Made by a program: the position numbers and the translations under genes. The notes under the pieces are model-generated. The model saw nothing but the letters and a program-made list of their open reading frames with translations. It did not search any database and was not told the DNA's origin. A stretch of DNA of 64,000 nucleotides from Chitinophagales bacterium (GTDB lineage Bacteria; Bacteroidota; Bacteroidia; Chitinophagales; Chitinophagaceae). Each line of letters starts with the position of its first letter. Positions within the stretch are counted from its first letter, which is position 1. This document shows positions 17,935 through 26,383 of the stretch, one piece after another. The stretch is from NCBI GenBank assembly GCA_020636575.1, contig JACJXP010000002.1:62001-126000 (forward strand). Direction: 5' to 3'.

Positions 17935-20109
17935 TTATTCCTGCGGTGGGGCCTGCTGCTCTCTGGGCTTTTGCTCAGGCTTAGGTATCAATGCTTTCCT
18001 GGAAAGCTTGAACTTACCGGATTTAGGATCAGTGCCGATCAGTTTTACTTTGATCTGATCGCCTTCTTTTAGTATGCCATCCAATGTCTCCAATCTTTTC
18101 CAGCTTACTTCGCTAATGTGTACCAAACCTTGCTTACCGGGTAAAAACTCAACAAAAGCGCCAAACGGCATAATTGATTTTACAGTGGCCTCATAAGTAT
18201 CTCCAACTGTTGGAACTGCTACTATACCTTTTACCCATGCAGTTGCCTTATCCACACCTTCTTTGTTTGTACCAAAGATGCTAACCTCTCCCCTATTGTT
18301 GATCTCTTCGAGATTTATGGTAGTACCGGTTTCTCTTTGAATTTCCTGTATCACTTTTCCGCCGGGTCCTATCACAGCGCCAATAAACTCTTTATCGATA
18401 AACAATTTCACCATTCTTGGTGCATGTGGTTTCACATCACTTCTCGCTTCAGGAATGGTATCATACATCGCATCCAGGATAAACATTCTTCCCTGCTTTG
18501 CCTGGTCAAGTGCCTGGCGCATTACATCCATGCTTAATCCGTCCACCTTAATATCCATCTGCACACCGCAAATACCATCACGGGTACCTGTCACTTTAAA
18601 GTCCATATCACCAAGATGATCCTCATCTCCTAAAATATCAGTAAGTACCGCAAATTTTCCTTCTTTGGTAATGAGTCCCATTGCTACACCGGATACATGT
18701 TTCGGAATGCTAACACCGGCATCCATTAAGGCAAGTGAACCGGCACAAACGGTTGCCATAGAAGAAGAACCATTTGACTCAAGTATATCACTCACTACCC
18801 TTACGGTATATGGGAAATCGCCACCGGGCATCATTTGCTTCAAAGAACGCATAGCCAGGTTGCCATGTCCCACTTCCCTACGTCCGGGGCCACGCATCAT
18901 TTTTACTTCACCAGTAGAAAACGGAGGAAAATTGTAGTGTAAAATGAATTTTGAATAATCAGATACAGCAGCGCTTTCAATAAGAAGCGAGTCTAAAGGA
19001 GTTCCTAAAGTAACTGTTGTAAGCGATTGTGTTTCACCTCTTGTAAACAATGCAGCTCCGTGAGGAGAAGGCAATATATCCACTTCCATATTCAGTGGAC
19101 GAACCTCATCCAGCTTTCTGCCATCTAACCTAACCCTATCGTTAAGGATCATGTCTCTTACAACATAATACTGCAGATCATGGTAATAATTTTTTGCATG
19201 TTTAACAATAGCAGTGTCTAACTCCTCACCTTCAGCAACATTATATTCTTTTTTCAAGTGCTCAAGTAATTCATCCTGTATTGCTTCAAATTTTTCTGAT
19301 CTCTCATGCTTGCTCAAAGCTCCCTTCGCCACTTCATACACTTTCGTAGATGCAAACGCATTTACTTTTTCCTTTACTTCTTCATTGCCTTCGGGCTTAT
19401 TGTACTCTCTTTTACCAGTAACACCCTTATTATTACGAAGCTCTTCCTGTGCTTTCACTTGTATCCTGATCGCATCATGAGCAATTTCAATAGCTTTTAC
19501 AAGATCTTCTTCTGCGCATTCTTTCGCCTCACCTTCCACCATCATGATGTTCTTATCTGTAGCAGCGATAATGAAGTCCATATCAGCTTTAGCTAATTCA
19601 GAACGGAAAGGGTTCACCACAAATTCACCGTCAATACGAGCCACCCTTACTTCAGAAATAATTTCCTGGATAGGCACATCAGAAACAGCTAATGCAGCAG
19701 AAGCAGCTAAACATGCCAGTGCATCCGGCATTACTTCAGGATCACTTGATATAAGGGTAACTAATACCTGAACCTCGCAGAAATAGTCTTCTGGAAATAA
19801 TGGACGAAGTGCCCTGTCAATTAAACGGGAAGTCAGGATCTCATAATCATTCAACCGGGCTTCTCTCTTAAAGAATGATCCGGGAATACGGCCTGCAGAC
19901 GCAAACTTTTCCTGGTAGTCTACCGATAATGGGAAAAAGCTTTGTCCTTCTTTAGGCTCCTTATTCGCTACAACCGTAGCAAGGATAACACAATTTCCCT
20001 GGCGAACAGTTACTGCACCATCTGCCTGGCGGGCAAGGCGTCCTGTTCCTAAAATAACTTCTTTACCATCACTAATGGTAAACTTTGATTGTATAGGTTG
20101 ATTTAACAT
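17935..20109 (-). CDS. pnp: Polyribonucleotide nucleotidyltransferase (PNPase)
   Basis: This is a phosphorolytic 3'-5' exoribonuclease of the RNA degradation machinery. The 724 residues contain two RNase PH domains separated by a helical linker, then a KH domain (VIGPGGKVIQEIQRETGTTINLEE region, about 565-610) and an S1 domain (GAFVEFLPGKQGLVHISEVSW region, about 650-690). A short Gln/Pro-rich tail ends the protein. FSTGEVKMMRGPGRREVGHG is the conserved start of the second catalytic domain. It follows rpsO, the order also found in Escherichia coli. A 6-bp stem (ACCTGT / ACAGGT at 20221-20266) lies between the two genes, but it is too weak to call an RNase III site. Confidence 0.97.
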   Translation of the reverse strand: MLNQPIQSKFTISDGKEVILGTGRLARQADGAVTVRQGNCVILATVVANKEPKEGQSFFPLSVDYQEKFASAGRIPGSFFKREARLNDYEILTSRLIDRALRPLFPEDYFCEVQVLVTLISSDPEVMPDALACLAASAALAVSDVPIQEIISEVRVARIDGEFVVNPFRSELAKADMDFIIAATDKNIMMVEGEAKECAEEDLVKAIEIAHDAIRIQVKAQEELRNNKGVTGKREYNKPEGNEEVKEKVNAFASTKVYEVAKGALSKHERSEKFEAIQDELLEHLKKEYNVAEGEELDTAIVKHAKNYYHDLQYYVVRDMILNDRVRLDGRKLDEVRPLNMEVDILPSPHGAALFTRGETQSLTTVTLGTPLDSLLIESAAVSDYSKFILHYNFPPFSTGEVKMMRGPGRREVGHGNLAMRSLKQMMPGGDFPYTVRVVSDILESNGSSSMATVCAGSLALMDAGVSIPKHVSGVAMGLITKEGKFAVLTDILGDEDHLGDMDFKVTGTRDGICGVQMDIKVDGLSMDVMRQALDQAKQGRMFILDAMYDTIPEARSDVKPHAPRMVKLFIDKEFIGAVIGPGGKVIQEIQRETGTTINLEEINNRGEVSIFGTNKEGVDKATAWVKGIVAVPTVGDTYEATVKSIMPFGAFVEFLPGKQGLVHISEVSWKRLETLDGILKEGDQIKVKLIGTDPKSGKFKLSRKALIPKPEQKPREQQAPPQE

Positions 20110-20272
20110 TGTAATTTTTTAAAATAAACTCATCCTTTTTGAAACGGATAAGCCAATAAATATGACGGCGCAGTGTTTTTCTGCACAACCAAACTTATTT
20201 AAGTAAACAAATAGGATTTAACCTGTGATAATATCACTATTACTTCCCTCAAAGGAGATAACAGGTGATTGA

Positions 20273-20542
20273 TTATTTTCTCAGGCCAAGTTTTTCGATC
20301 AATTGACGGTAACCGGTCAGGTTGTGCTTTTGCATGTATGTAAGCAAACGCTTTCTTTTACCTACCAGTTGCATCAGTCCGCGGTGAGTTGAGAAATCTT
20401 TTTTGTTTTGCTGAAGATGACCGCTAAGGTGGCTGATACGTTCTGTCAGCAGGGCGATCTGTCCTTCAATAGAACCGGTGTTTTTTTCACTACCGGAATA
20501 GGTCTTGATAATGTCAGCTTTCTTTTCTTTTGTTAAAGGCAT
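20273..20542 (-). CDS. rpsO: 30S ribosomal protein S15
   Basis: This is a primary 16S rRNA-binding protein of the small subunit, of standard length (89 residues). The conserved RISHLSGHLQQNKKDFSTHRG segment begins at about residue 32, followed by RKRLLTYM and the C-terminal YRQLIEKLGLRK. It is transcribed from a clear Bacteroidota promoter at 20595-20625, with pnp downstream. Confidence 0.98.
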   Translation of the reverse strand: MPLTKEKKADIIKTYSGSEKNTGSIEGQIALLTERISHLSGHLQQNKKDFSTHRGLMQLVGKRKRLLTYMQKHNLTGYRQLIEKLGLRK

Positions 20543-20594
20543 CTTTTAGATTTTTAGATTTTCATCCGATTAATACATCTTATTATTTCGGCGG

Positions 20595-20625
20595 CAAAGG
20601 TAACACAGATTGCAATACCGGCAAA
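20595..20625 (-). promoter_or_regulatory. rpsO promoter: TTTG-N19-TACCTTTG
   Basis: On the minus strand a TTTG (-33, at 20625-20622) and TACCTTTG (-7, at 20602-20595) are separated by exactly 19 bases. This is the textbook vegetative promoter of Bacteroidota. The leader to the rpsO ATG is about 45 bases. Confidence 0.75.
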
Positions 20626-20689
20626 GGGTATTGAGGTGTTTTTTCGCTAAAAAACATATCCTTTGTTGCTGGTTTTCAACGCATAACTT

Positions 20690-20697
20690 TAAATTTG
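20690..20697 (+). promoter_or_regulatory. -7 promoter element of miaE (TAAATTTG)
   Basis: This is an exact TAnnTTTG only 5 bases before the ATG at 20703. A TTG lies 21 bases upstream (20666-20668). Transcription would start at or near the ATG. Confidence 0.5.
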
Positions 20698-20702
20698 TCC
20701 GA

Positions 20703-21311
20703 ATGGAGCTATCACAGGATACAAAAAACATATTAGGGCTTCAATTGCCGACAGACCCCCGTTGGGTAAATCTGGCTGGCAAATCGCTGGAAGATATACT
20801 TACAGACCATGCCTATTGTGAACAAAAGGCTGCAACTTCCTGTATAACAATCATCCAGCGATATTCTGACAAAATAAAACTGGTTAAAGAGCTGGCTCCT
20901 ATTGTAACAGAGGAATGGGGACATTTTCGCTTAGTTTTGGCTGAACTGGAAAAAAGGAACCTGAAACTAGGCAAACAACGAAAAGATGAATATGTGAATG
21001 CATTGATCGGGTTTCAACAAAAAGGCGGAGATATTGAGGGCCGCTTTTTAGATCAGTTACTTACTATGGCGCTTATTGAAGCAAGAAGTTGTGAACGATT
21101 TAAGCGATTGAGTGAAGGACTCGACGATGATTATATGAGAAATTTTTACAGACGCTTTATGGAAAGTGAGGCAGGTCACTACACTCTGTTCTTAGAATTG
21201 GCTGAAGAATATGTACCCAAACAAAGGGTCAGAGATCGCTGGAAAGAGTGGCTGGAATACGAATCCGGTTTGATAAAAACCCTCACTGTCAGAGGCGATA
21301 GAATACACTGA
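20703..21311 (+). CDS. miaE: tRNA-(ms2io6A)-hydroxylase MiaE
   Basis: This is a non-haem di-iron monooxygenase that hydroxylates the isopentenyl side chain of ms2i6A37 in tRNA. The 202 residues form a four-helix ferritin-like bundle. Likely iron ligands are Glu40 (HAYCEQKA), Glu71 and His74 (EEWGHF), Glu126 (IEARSCERF), and Glu156 and His159 (ESEAGHY), which match the two ExxH helices of the family. The start is ATG 20703 (MELSQDTKN). The frame opens at 20610, but the extra residues lie in the promoter region and are not family-like. It is followed 11 bases later by galM. Confidence 0.9.
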   Translation: MELSQDTKNILGLQLPTDPRWVNLAGKSLEDILTDHAYCEQKAATSCITIIQRYSDKIKLVKELAPIVTEEWGHFRLVLAELEKRNLKLGKQRKDEYVNALIGFQQKGGDIEGRFLDQLLTMALIEARSCERFKRLSEGLDDDYMRNFYRRFMESEAGHYTLFLELAEEYVPKQRVRDRWKEWLEYESGLIKTLTVRGDRIH

Positions 21312-21322
21312 TATTTAAAAAA

Positions 21323-22378
21323 ATGACAAGCATCAACCAACAATATTGCTTTAACCACTCGACAGGCCAACCCGTTTACCTGTTCACTTTAAAAAACAGG
21401 AAAGGCATTTCAGTATCGATCTCAAATCTTGGAGCTATTATTCTTTCGTTTTGCTATGTACAAAACAAGCAAAGCCATGATATTGTATTGGGCTTTGATA
21501 AACCAGAAGATTACCTGGATGAAAATTACCTGTCAAAATATTTCTGGATGGGTGCTGCAGTAGGAAGATATACTAATAGGATAGGGAATGCACAATTTAA
21601 GCTTGGAAGAAAGCTTTATAAGCTGCCTCAAAACCTGGGCTCAGATTGTCTTCACGGCGGCGACAATGGATTTGATAGAAAAGTATGGGAGGTTAAAGCA
21701 TTTGGAGCTACCCCCTTTCCCTTTTTAGAGCTACAATATCAAAGTCCGGACGGAGAAGAAGGATTTCCTGGCAATTTGCAGACCACCATCAGATTTGAAC
21801 TGAATGAGCTAAATGAGCTTAGCTATGAATACAAGGCTATAACTGATAAGGCAACACCCATAAACCTCACCCATCATAGTTATTTCAACTTAAATAATGG
21901 TGAAGGAAATATATTGGATCAGGAAGTAAGGCTACATGCCTCAAAAATTCTGCAACAAAACGAGAACCTTGTCGCTAACGGTAAAATAGATCCGATAAAA
22001 GGGACTACGCATGATTTTAAAGAGTTTCAAAAAATTGGCAGCAGAATAGCAGAGCTCCAGGTATATGATCAAAGCTATGTTTGTGATGATCCCAGGCCGA
22101 TATTGAAATTAGTAGCAGAGGCCAGATCAAAAAAGAGCAATATTCAATTGAGTGTTTTTTCCACGGAACCGATCCTTCATTTTTATTCCGGCAAGTTTAT
22201 TCCGGCCATTACAGGAAAAAAAGGGACAGCATACGGGGAATCTTCTGGCTTTTGTTTTGAGACACATCAATACTGTAATGCAGTTAACATCCCTGACTTT
22301 CCATCGACCATATTAAAACCCGGGGATGAATATTTTCAAAAAACAGTTTACAAAGTATCTCAGGTCCTTGAAAAATAA
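21323..22378 (+). CDS. galM: Aldose 1-epimerase (galactose mutarotase)
   Basis: This enzyme interconverts alpha and beta anomers of aldoses. The 351 residues show the family features GAAVGRYTNRIGNAQF (about 74-89), CLHGGDNGFDRKVW (catalytic-site His region), LTHHSYFNLNNGEG (second His region) and the closing GFCFETHQYCNAVN with the catalytic Glu. There is no signal peptide, so the protein is cytoplasmic. It starts 11 bases after miaE and may be co-transcribed. Its last 19 bases overlap the convergent GSCFA gene. Confidence 0.92.
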   Translation: MTSINQQYCFNHSTGQPVYLFTLKNRKGISVSISNLGAIILSFCYVQNKQSHDIVLGFDKPEDYLDENYLSKYFWMGAAVGRYTNRIGNAQFKLGRKLYKLPQNLGSDCLHGGDNGFDRKVWEVKAFGATPFPFLELQYQSPDGEEGFPGNLQTTIRFELNELNELSYEYKAITDKATPINLTHHSYFNLNNGEGNILDQEVRLHASKILQQNENLVANGKIDPIKGTTHDFKEFQKIGSRIAELQVYDQSYVCDDPRPILKLVAEARSKKSNIQLSVFSTEPILHFYSGKFIPAITGKKGTAYGESSGFCFETHQYCNAVNIPDFPSTILKPGDEYFQKTVYKVSQVLEK

Positions 22379-23361
22379 GCGATCTCTTCTTTCAAATCCA
22401 GAAACGGGTATTTTTCCTGCAGCATTCTGGCCTTATTAAAATGATTCTGCAAAAATTGCTGGTGCATCTTTGTTTCAGGTTGAAAAGCCCGGTGACGGCG
22501 AGCTATAACAATCTTCCGGACTTCTTCCATAATAGACCTTGCAGACTCATCAATACAGGTATCTGTAAACTTTTGCATAACAAAATCTGTTGCAGCATAG
22601 TTCGGATGAACAAGGTCGATATCATAGTATCGGTAATCCCGTAGCACATCAATTACAAGCTCATAAGAAGGAAAGTAAAATGCAGTCTCAAACTTATCAA
22701 TAACCTGGTGTACTGCTTCGAGAAGTCGGGCTTTACTCCTGTTATTCTCTACAACACCATCCCGGATATGCCGAACCGGGCTGATAGTAAAAATGAATCT
22801 GAGTTTTGGATTAAACTTCTGCAGTTGTGTTATCGCTTCCGTCAGTAAAGAATTTATTCCCTCTGTTTCCAGCATGACCTTGGAAAACCAATCCGCAGGT
22901 GCCCGGTGACAGTTAGCTACACTGTTTTTGACAAAAGGAGCCGATGGGTTTGTTTCTTTCTCGAGTAAATAACTATAAGACGATCCTAGTGTAATGATGA
23001 GCCAATCAGCTTCTTTAAGAAAATGATGTGCTCTTTCTTGAGATTCATTGATGCCTTGCAGGCATTTTTCTTTGTCAATATGAGAGAAACGGGAATGATG
23101 ATCCCAGCTATTCCATATTTCGTTCAAATAAAATAATTCACCCTCATTAAATTTTTTATTCTGAATATATGATCGCAGGCTTTTGCAAACAGCAGCAGGT
23201 CCAAACAATATTCCGTTTGGGTTTTGCAAAACGGAGAATTTCAGTCTTTCCAAAGCACTACCAATATGTTCAGTAAAACAAGAGCCGGTCAGCATGATCT
23301 TATCAGTATACCTGATTGGATCAGGGATATTCTTAATATCTATATTGAGCATGAAATCCAT
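22360..23361 (-). CDS. GSCFA domain protein (SGNH hydrolase-like)
   Basis: This is a 333-residue protein of the GSCFA family, a branch of the SGNH/GDSL superfamily with esterase-like architecture and unknown substrate. The name-giving motif appears as GSCFT at residues 26-30 (MLTGSCFTEHIG). WLIITLGSSYSYLLE, a conserved CHRAPADWF and DLVHPNYAATDFV, which would supply the SGNH catalytic Asp/His pair, are also present. It is probably co-transcribed with the HMG-CoA lyase and rlmB genes upstream, since the gap to the lyase is 3 bases. Confidence 0.9.
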   Translation of the reverse strand: MDFMLNIDIKNIPDPIRYTDKIMLTGSCFTEHIGSALERLKFSVLQNPNGILFGPAAVCKSLRSYIQNKKFNEGELFYLNEIWNSWDHHSRFSHIDKEKCLQGINESQERAHHFLKEADWLIITLGSSYSYLLEKETNPSAPFVKNSVANCHRAPADWFSKVMLETEGINSLLTEAITQLQKFNPKLRFIFTISPVRHIRDGVVENNRSKARLLEAVHQVIDKFETAFYFPSYELVIDVLRDYRYYDIDLVHPNYAATDFVMQKFTDTCIDESARSIMEEVRKIVIARRHRAFQPETKMHQQFLQNHFNKARMLQEKYPFLDLKEEIAYFSRT

Positions 23362-23364
23362 TAG

Positions 23365-24228
23365 CTAAACAAATATTTCAGCAGCTATGCGAAGGCAGTC
23401 TGCAAGTGCTTCCTTATTAAGATGATTCAATAAATTCTTTTCCTCAAAATAACTGATCATTGATTCTGTGTTCATATTACCTACCAGTTCATCATCGGCC
23501 ATGGGACATCCACCGATCCCTTTTAATGCCCCATCAAACCGTTTACATCCGGCTTTTATTGCTGCATTTAATTTTTCCTTCCAATTATGGGGCGTTGAAT
23601 GCAGATGAACGCCAATTTCTGTTCCGGGTAATGATTCTACCAGGTAACTGGTTATATCATAAACCTGTTCAGGAGTAGCCACACCTACCGTGTCGGCAAG
23701 CGAAATAATTCCAATATCCATTCCAACCAGTTTATTCACCCATTCAAAAACGATCTCTTCATCATATGCGTCACCATAGGGATTGCCAAAGCCCATAGAA
23801 ATATAAACTACCAGTTGTTTCCCTTTCTTTAAACAAAGTTCCTGGATCGCTTCTACCCGTTGCAGCGATTCCTGTATTGTGGAATTGGTATTTCGTAATT
23901 GAAAAGTTTCAGAAACAGAAAAGGGATAACCTAAATAACTGATCTCATCATATGATACAGCAGTTTCAGCTCCCCGATAATTTGCTATAATAGCCAATAG
24001 TTCGGTATCTGTACTTTCTAAATCAAGTTTTGAAATCACCTCCCCGGTATCTGCCATCTGCGGAATAGCCTTGGGCGAAACAAAACTTCCGAAATCGATG
24101 GTATGAAAGCCTACTTTCAATAACGAATTGATATATTGAATTTTCTTCTCCGACGGAATGATAGATTTCCAGCCCTGCATTGCATCACGGGGGCATTCTA
24201 TAAGTTTTATATTGGAAGTAGTCAGCAT
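23365..24228 (-). CDS. Hydroxymethylglutaryl-CoA lyase
   Basis: This enzyme cleaves HMG-CoA to acetoacetate and acetyl-CoA, the last step of leucine catabolism. It is a TIM-barrel protein of 287 residues. IKLIECPRDAMQG opens the barrel, although the usual family motif has an Arg/Asp pair in a slightly different wording. GVHLHSTPHNW holds the metal-binding His pair, and GIGGCPMADDELVGN carries the catalytic Cys241. Its ATG overlaps the stop of rlmB (TAATG), so the two are translationally coupled, and the GSCFA gene follows 3 bases later. Confidence 0.9.
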   Translation of the reverse strand: MLTTSNIKLIECPRDAMQGWKSIIPSEKKIQYINSLLKVGFHTIDFGSFVSPKAIPQMADTGEVISKLDLESTDTELLAIIANYRGAETAVSYDEISYLGYPFSVSETFQLRNTNSTIQESLQRVEAIQELCLKKGKQLVVYISMGFGNPYGDAYDEEIVFEWVNKLVGMDIGIISLADTVGVATPEQVYDITSYLVESLPGTEIGVHLHSTPHNWKEKLNAAIKAGCKRFDGALKGIGGCPMADDELVGNMNTESMISYFEEKNLLNHLNKEALADCLRIAAEIFV

Positions 24229-24989
24229 TAAGATCTTTGTTTCATTACCTCATACAAAATCATTCCTGTTGCCACTGAGACGTTCAAGCTTTCGAAATCC
24301 CCTTTCATCGGGATCTTTATTTTTTCGTCGCAGATCTTCATCAATGCCGGGTAAATACCTTTTTCTTCACTGCCCATCACAATGGCACAAGGTTCTTTAA
24401 AATCAATTTCAGCAATTGATTTACTGGCTTTCATATCACTGGCAAAAACCCTGATCCCATTCAGATGCAACTCATCTACGGTTTTCATGAGGCTATTGAC
24501 CCGGCAAACAGATATCTTTTCCAATGCACCGGCTGATGTCAGAATAGCATCTTCATTTAAGGCCCCTACCCCTTTATCAGGTATAATAAGCGCATGAACA
24601 CCGGTACAGAAAGCCGTACGGGCAATACCCCCTATATTCCGGATATCAGTGATACCATCCAAAATAAGAAATAAGGGAACCTCTCCTTTTTCAATAATAA
24701 AGGATATCACATCCTGGAGATCCTGATATTGAACCCGGGCTATCTGGGCCACTACTCCTCCATGATCGGAAATATTAAAACTGTTTAATTTGGCTACAGG
24801 TACATAACTAACAGGAACACCTGACTGCGAAGCAAGTTTTTTTATAATACTGATATCCTCCCCTGTTGCCTTAATATCAAGGTATATTTTGTCGAGTTGC
24901 CGGCCATCTTCCAATGCCTGGATCAGGTTGGCTCTTCCTATAATAAGCGAACTCTTTTTGGGGCGATGCTGGTGCCGGAAATTTTTCAC
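24228..24989 (-). CDS. rlmB: 23S rRNA (guanosine-2'-O-)-methyltransferase, TrmH/SpoU family
   Basis: This is a SPOUT methyltransferase that probably modifies G2251 of 23S rRNA. A substrate-binding N domain begins with IIGRANLIQAL. The catalytic domain has motif 1 LDGITDIRNIGGIARTA, motif 2 CAIVMGSEEKGI and motif 3 IPMKGDFESLNVSVATGMIL, the trefoil-knot part. The start is uncertain. The frame reaches a TTG at 25010, but this lies in the T tract of the metK terminator, so I prefer the GTG at 24989 (MKNFRHQHRPKK). The assignment to RlmB rather than another TrmH paralogue is probable, not certain. Confidence 0.85.
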   Translation of the reverse strand: MKNFRHQHRPKKSSLIIGRANLIQALEDGRQLDKIYLDIKATGEDISIIKKLASQSGVPVSYVPVAKLNSFNISDHGGVVAQIARVQYQDLQDVISFIIEKGEVPLFLILDGITDIRNIGGIARTAFCTGVHALIIPDKGVGALNEDAILTSAGALEKISVCRVNSLMKTVDELHLNGIRVFASDMKASKSIAEIDFKEPCAIVMGSEEKGIYPALMKICDEKIKIPMKGDFESLNVSVATGMILYEVMKQRS

Positions 24990-25008
24990 ATTACAAATGT
25001 ATGTAAAC

Positions 25009-25032
25009 AAAAAACCCTCTCACCAGAGAGGG
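25009..25032 (-). terminator. Intrinsic terminator of metK
   Basis: The minus-strand stem CCCTCT / AGAGGG has a 6-base loop and is followed by six T. It lies 8 bases past the metK stop. Confidence 0.85.
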
Positions 25033-25039
25033 CCTGTAC

Positions 25040-26296
25040 TTATTTAAGACCAAAAGCTTTTTTTACTTTCGGTACATGATCCAGTTTTTCCCATGTAAAC
25101 AGCTCAACTTTCTTTTTAACTGCTTTTCCATCAGGAGACACAAAAGTCTTTTCAATGGTTTTAGGTAATCTTCCCATATGACCATAAGCAGCTGTCTCGC
25201 TATAGATAGGATTGCGCAGTTTTAAACGCTTTTCTATGAAATAAGGACGCATGTCAAAAATAGTTTCGACTATTTTACTTATTTCGCCGTCTGTCATATC
25301 CACATTAGCTGTTCCATATGTATTCACATTAATACTAGTAGGCTTTGCAACACCAATAGCATAGGAAACCTGAACCAAAGCTTCTCTGCATAATCCTGCA
25401 GCTACAAGGTTCTTTGCAATATGCCTGGTTGCATAAGCAGCAGAGCGGTCAACTTTAGAAGGGTCTTTACCGCTAAAAGCTCCACCACCATGAGCACCTT
25501 TACCACCATAAGTGTCTACAATGATCTTTCTTCCTGTCAACCCTGTGTCACCATGCGGGCCACCAATCACAAACTTTCCGGTTGGATTTATATGGTATTT
25601 AATATTATCATTAAAGAGTTTGGCGTATTTCTTATACTTCTTCTTGATCCTGGGGATAAGAATATTAATGACATCATTATTGATCTTGCTCAGCATTTTT
25701 GGCTCTGTATCAAAGTCATCATGCTGGGTGGATATTACAATTGCATCAATTCTTATAGGATTATTATTATCATCATACTCCAAAGTCACCTGGCTCTTGG
25801 CATCGGGTCTCAAATAAGGCATTTTAGAGTTCTTTTCTCTGCGAATGGCTGCCAGTTCAATAAGTAAATTATGGGCCAGGTCTAATGCCAACGGCATATA
25901 ATGTTCAGTTTCATTAGTAGCATACCCAAACATCATCCCCTGGTCACCGGCACCCTGCTCCTCTTTTTTCTTTCTGTCAACACCCTGGTTAATGTCAGCT
26001 GATTGTTCATGAATAGCAGAGAATACACCACAACTATGTGCTTCAAACATGTATTCACTTTTTGTATAGCCGATCTTACGGATCACTCCGCGGGCAATTT
26101 CCTGAACATCCAGGTAAGCCTTTGATTTTACTTCGCCGGCTAAAACTACCTGGCCGGTAGTAACTAATGTTTCACATGCTACTTTGGACTGAGGGTCGAA
26201 GGCAAGAAAGTTATCGATCAGTGCATCAGATATCTGATCGGCTACTTTATCAGGATGGCCTTCGCTAACGGATTCAGATGTAAATAAATAGGGCAT
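25040..26296 (-). CDS. metK: S-adenosylmethionine synthase
   Basis: This enzyme makes SAM from methionine and ATP. The 418 residues contain the standard motifs ESVSEGHPDKVADQISDA near the N-terminus, GDQGMMFGYA (about 135-145) and the glycine-rich GGGAFSGKDPSKVDRSAAYA. The length is slightly greater than usual because of a lysine-rich insertion (RIKKKYKKYAKLF). The C-terminus ends HVPKVKKAFGLK. A TTTG-N20-TATCTTTG promoter lies directly upstream. I see no SAM riboswitch in the short leader. Confidence 0.97.
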   Translation of the reverse strand: MPYLFTSESVSEGHPDKVADQISDALIDNFLAFDPQSKVACETLVTTGQVVLAGEVKSKAYLDVQEIARGVIRKIGYTKSEYMFEAHSCGVFSAIHEQSADINQGVDRKKKEEQGAGDQGMMFGYATNETEHYMPLALDLAHNLLIELAAIRREKNSKMPYLRPDAKSQVTLEYDDNNNPIRIDAIVISTQHDDFDTEPKMLSKINNDVINILIPRIKKKYKKYAKLFNDNIKYHINPTGKFVIGGPHGDTGLTGRKIIVDTYGGKGAHGGGAFSGKDPSKVDRSAAYATRHIAKNLVAAGLCREALVQVSYAIGVAKPTSINVNTYGTANVDMTDGEISKIVETIFDMRPYFIEKRLKLRNPIYSETAAYGHMGRLPKTIEKTFVSPDGKAVKKKVELFTWEKLDHVPKVKKAFGLK

Positions 26297-26315
26297 TCTT
26301 TGAATTTTTGATGCG

Positions 26316-26347
26316 CAAAGATAAGGTCTGAAGCCCTGAAATACAAA
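26316..26347 (-). promoter_or_regulatory. metK promoter: TTTG-N20-TATCTTTG
   Basis: On the minus strand TTTG (26347-26344) and TATCTTTG (26323-26316) are separated by 20 bases. The -7 element is 19 bases before the metK ATG, giving a leader of only about 13-15 bases. Confidence 0.7.
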
Positions 26348-26383
26348 GCTCCTTTAATCACATATTAAAAGACTAATTTGGGG

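Noticed and set aside
20220..20272. RNase III processing site between rpsO and pnp
   Set aside because: Only a 6-bp stem (ACCTGT / ACAGGT) with a large loop is present, which is too weak.
25421..25867. A 148-residue plus-strand frame inside metK
   Set aside because: It is antisense to conserved MetK coding sequence and has no recognisable features.
26297..26383. SAM riboswitch upstream of metK
   Set aside because: The gap is only 87 bases and contains a promoter with a very short leader and no conserved riboswitch pairing.
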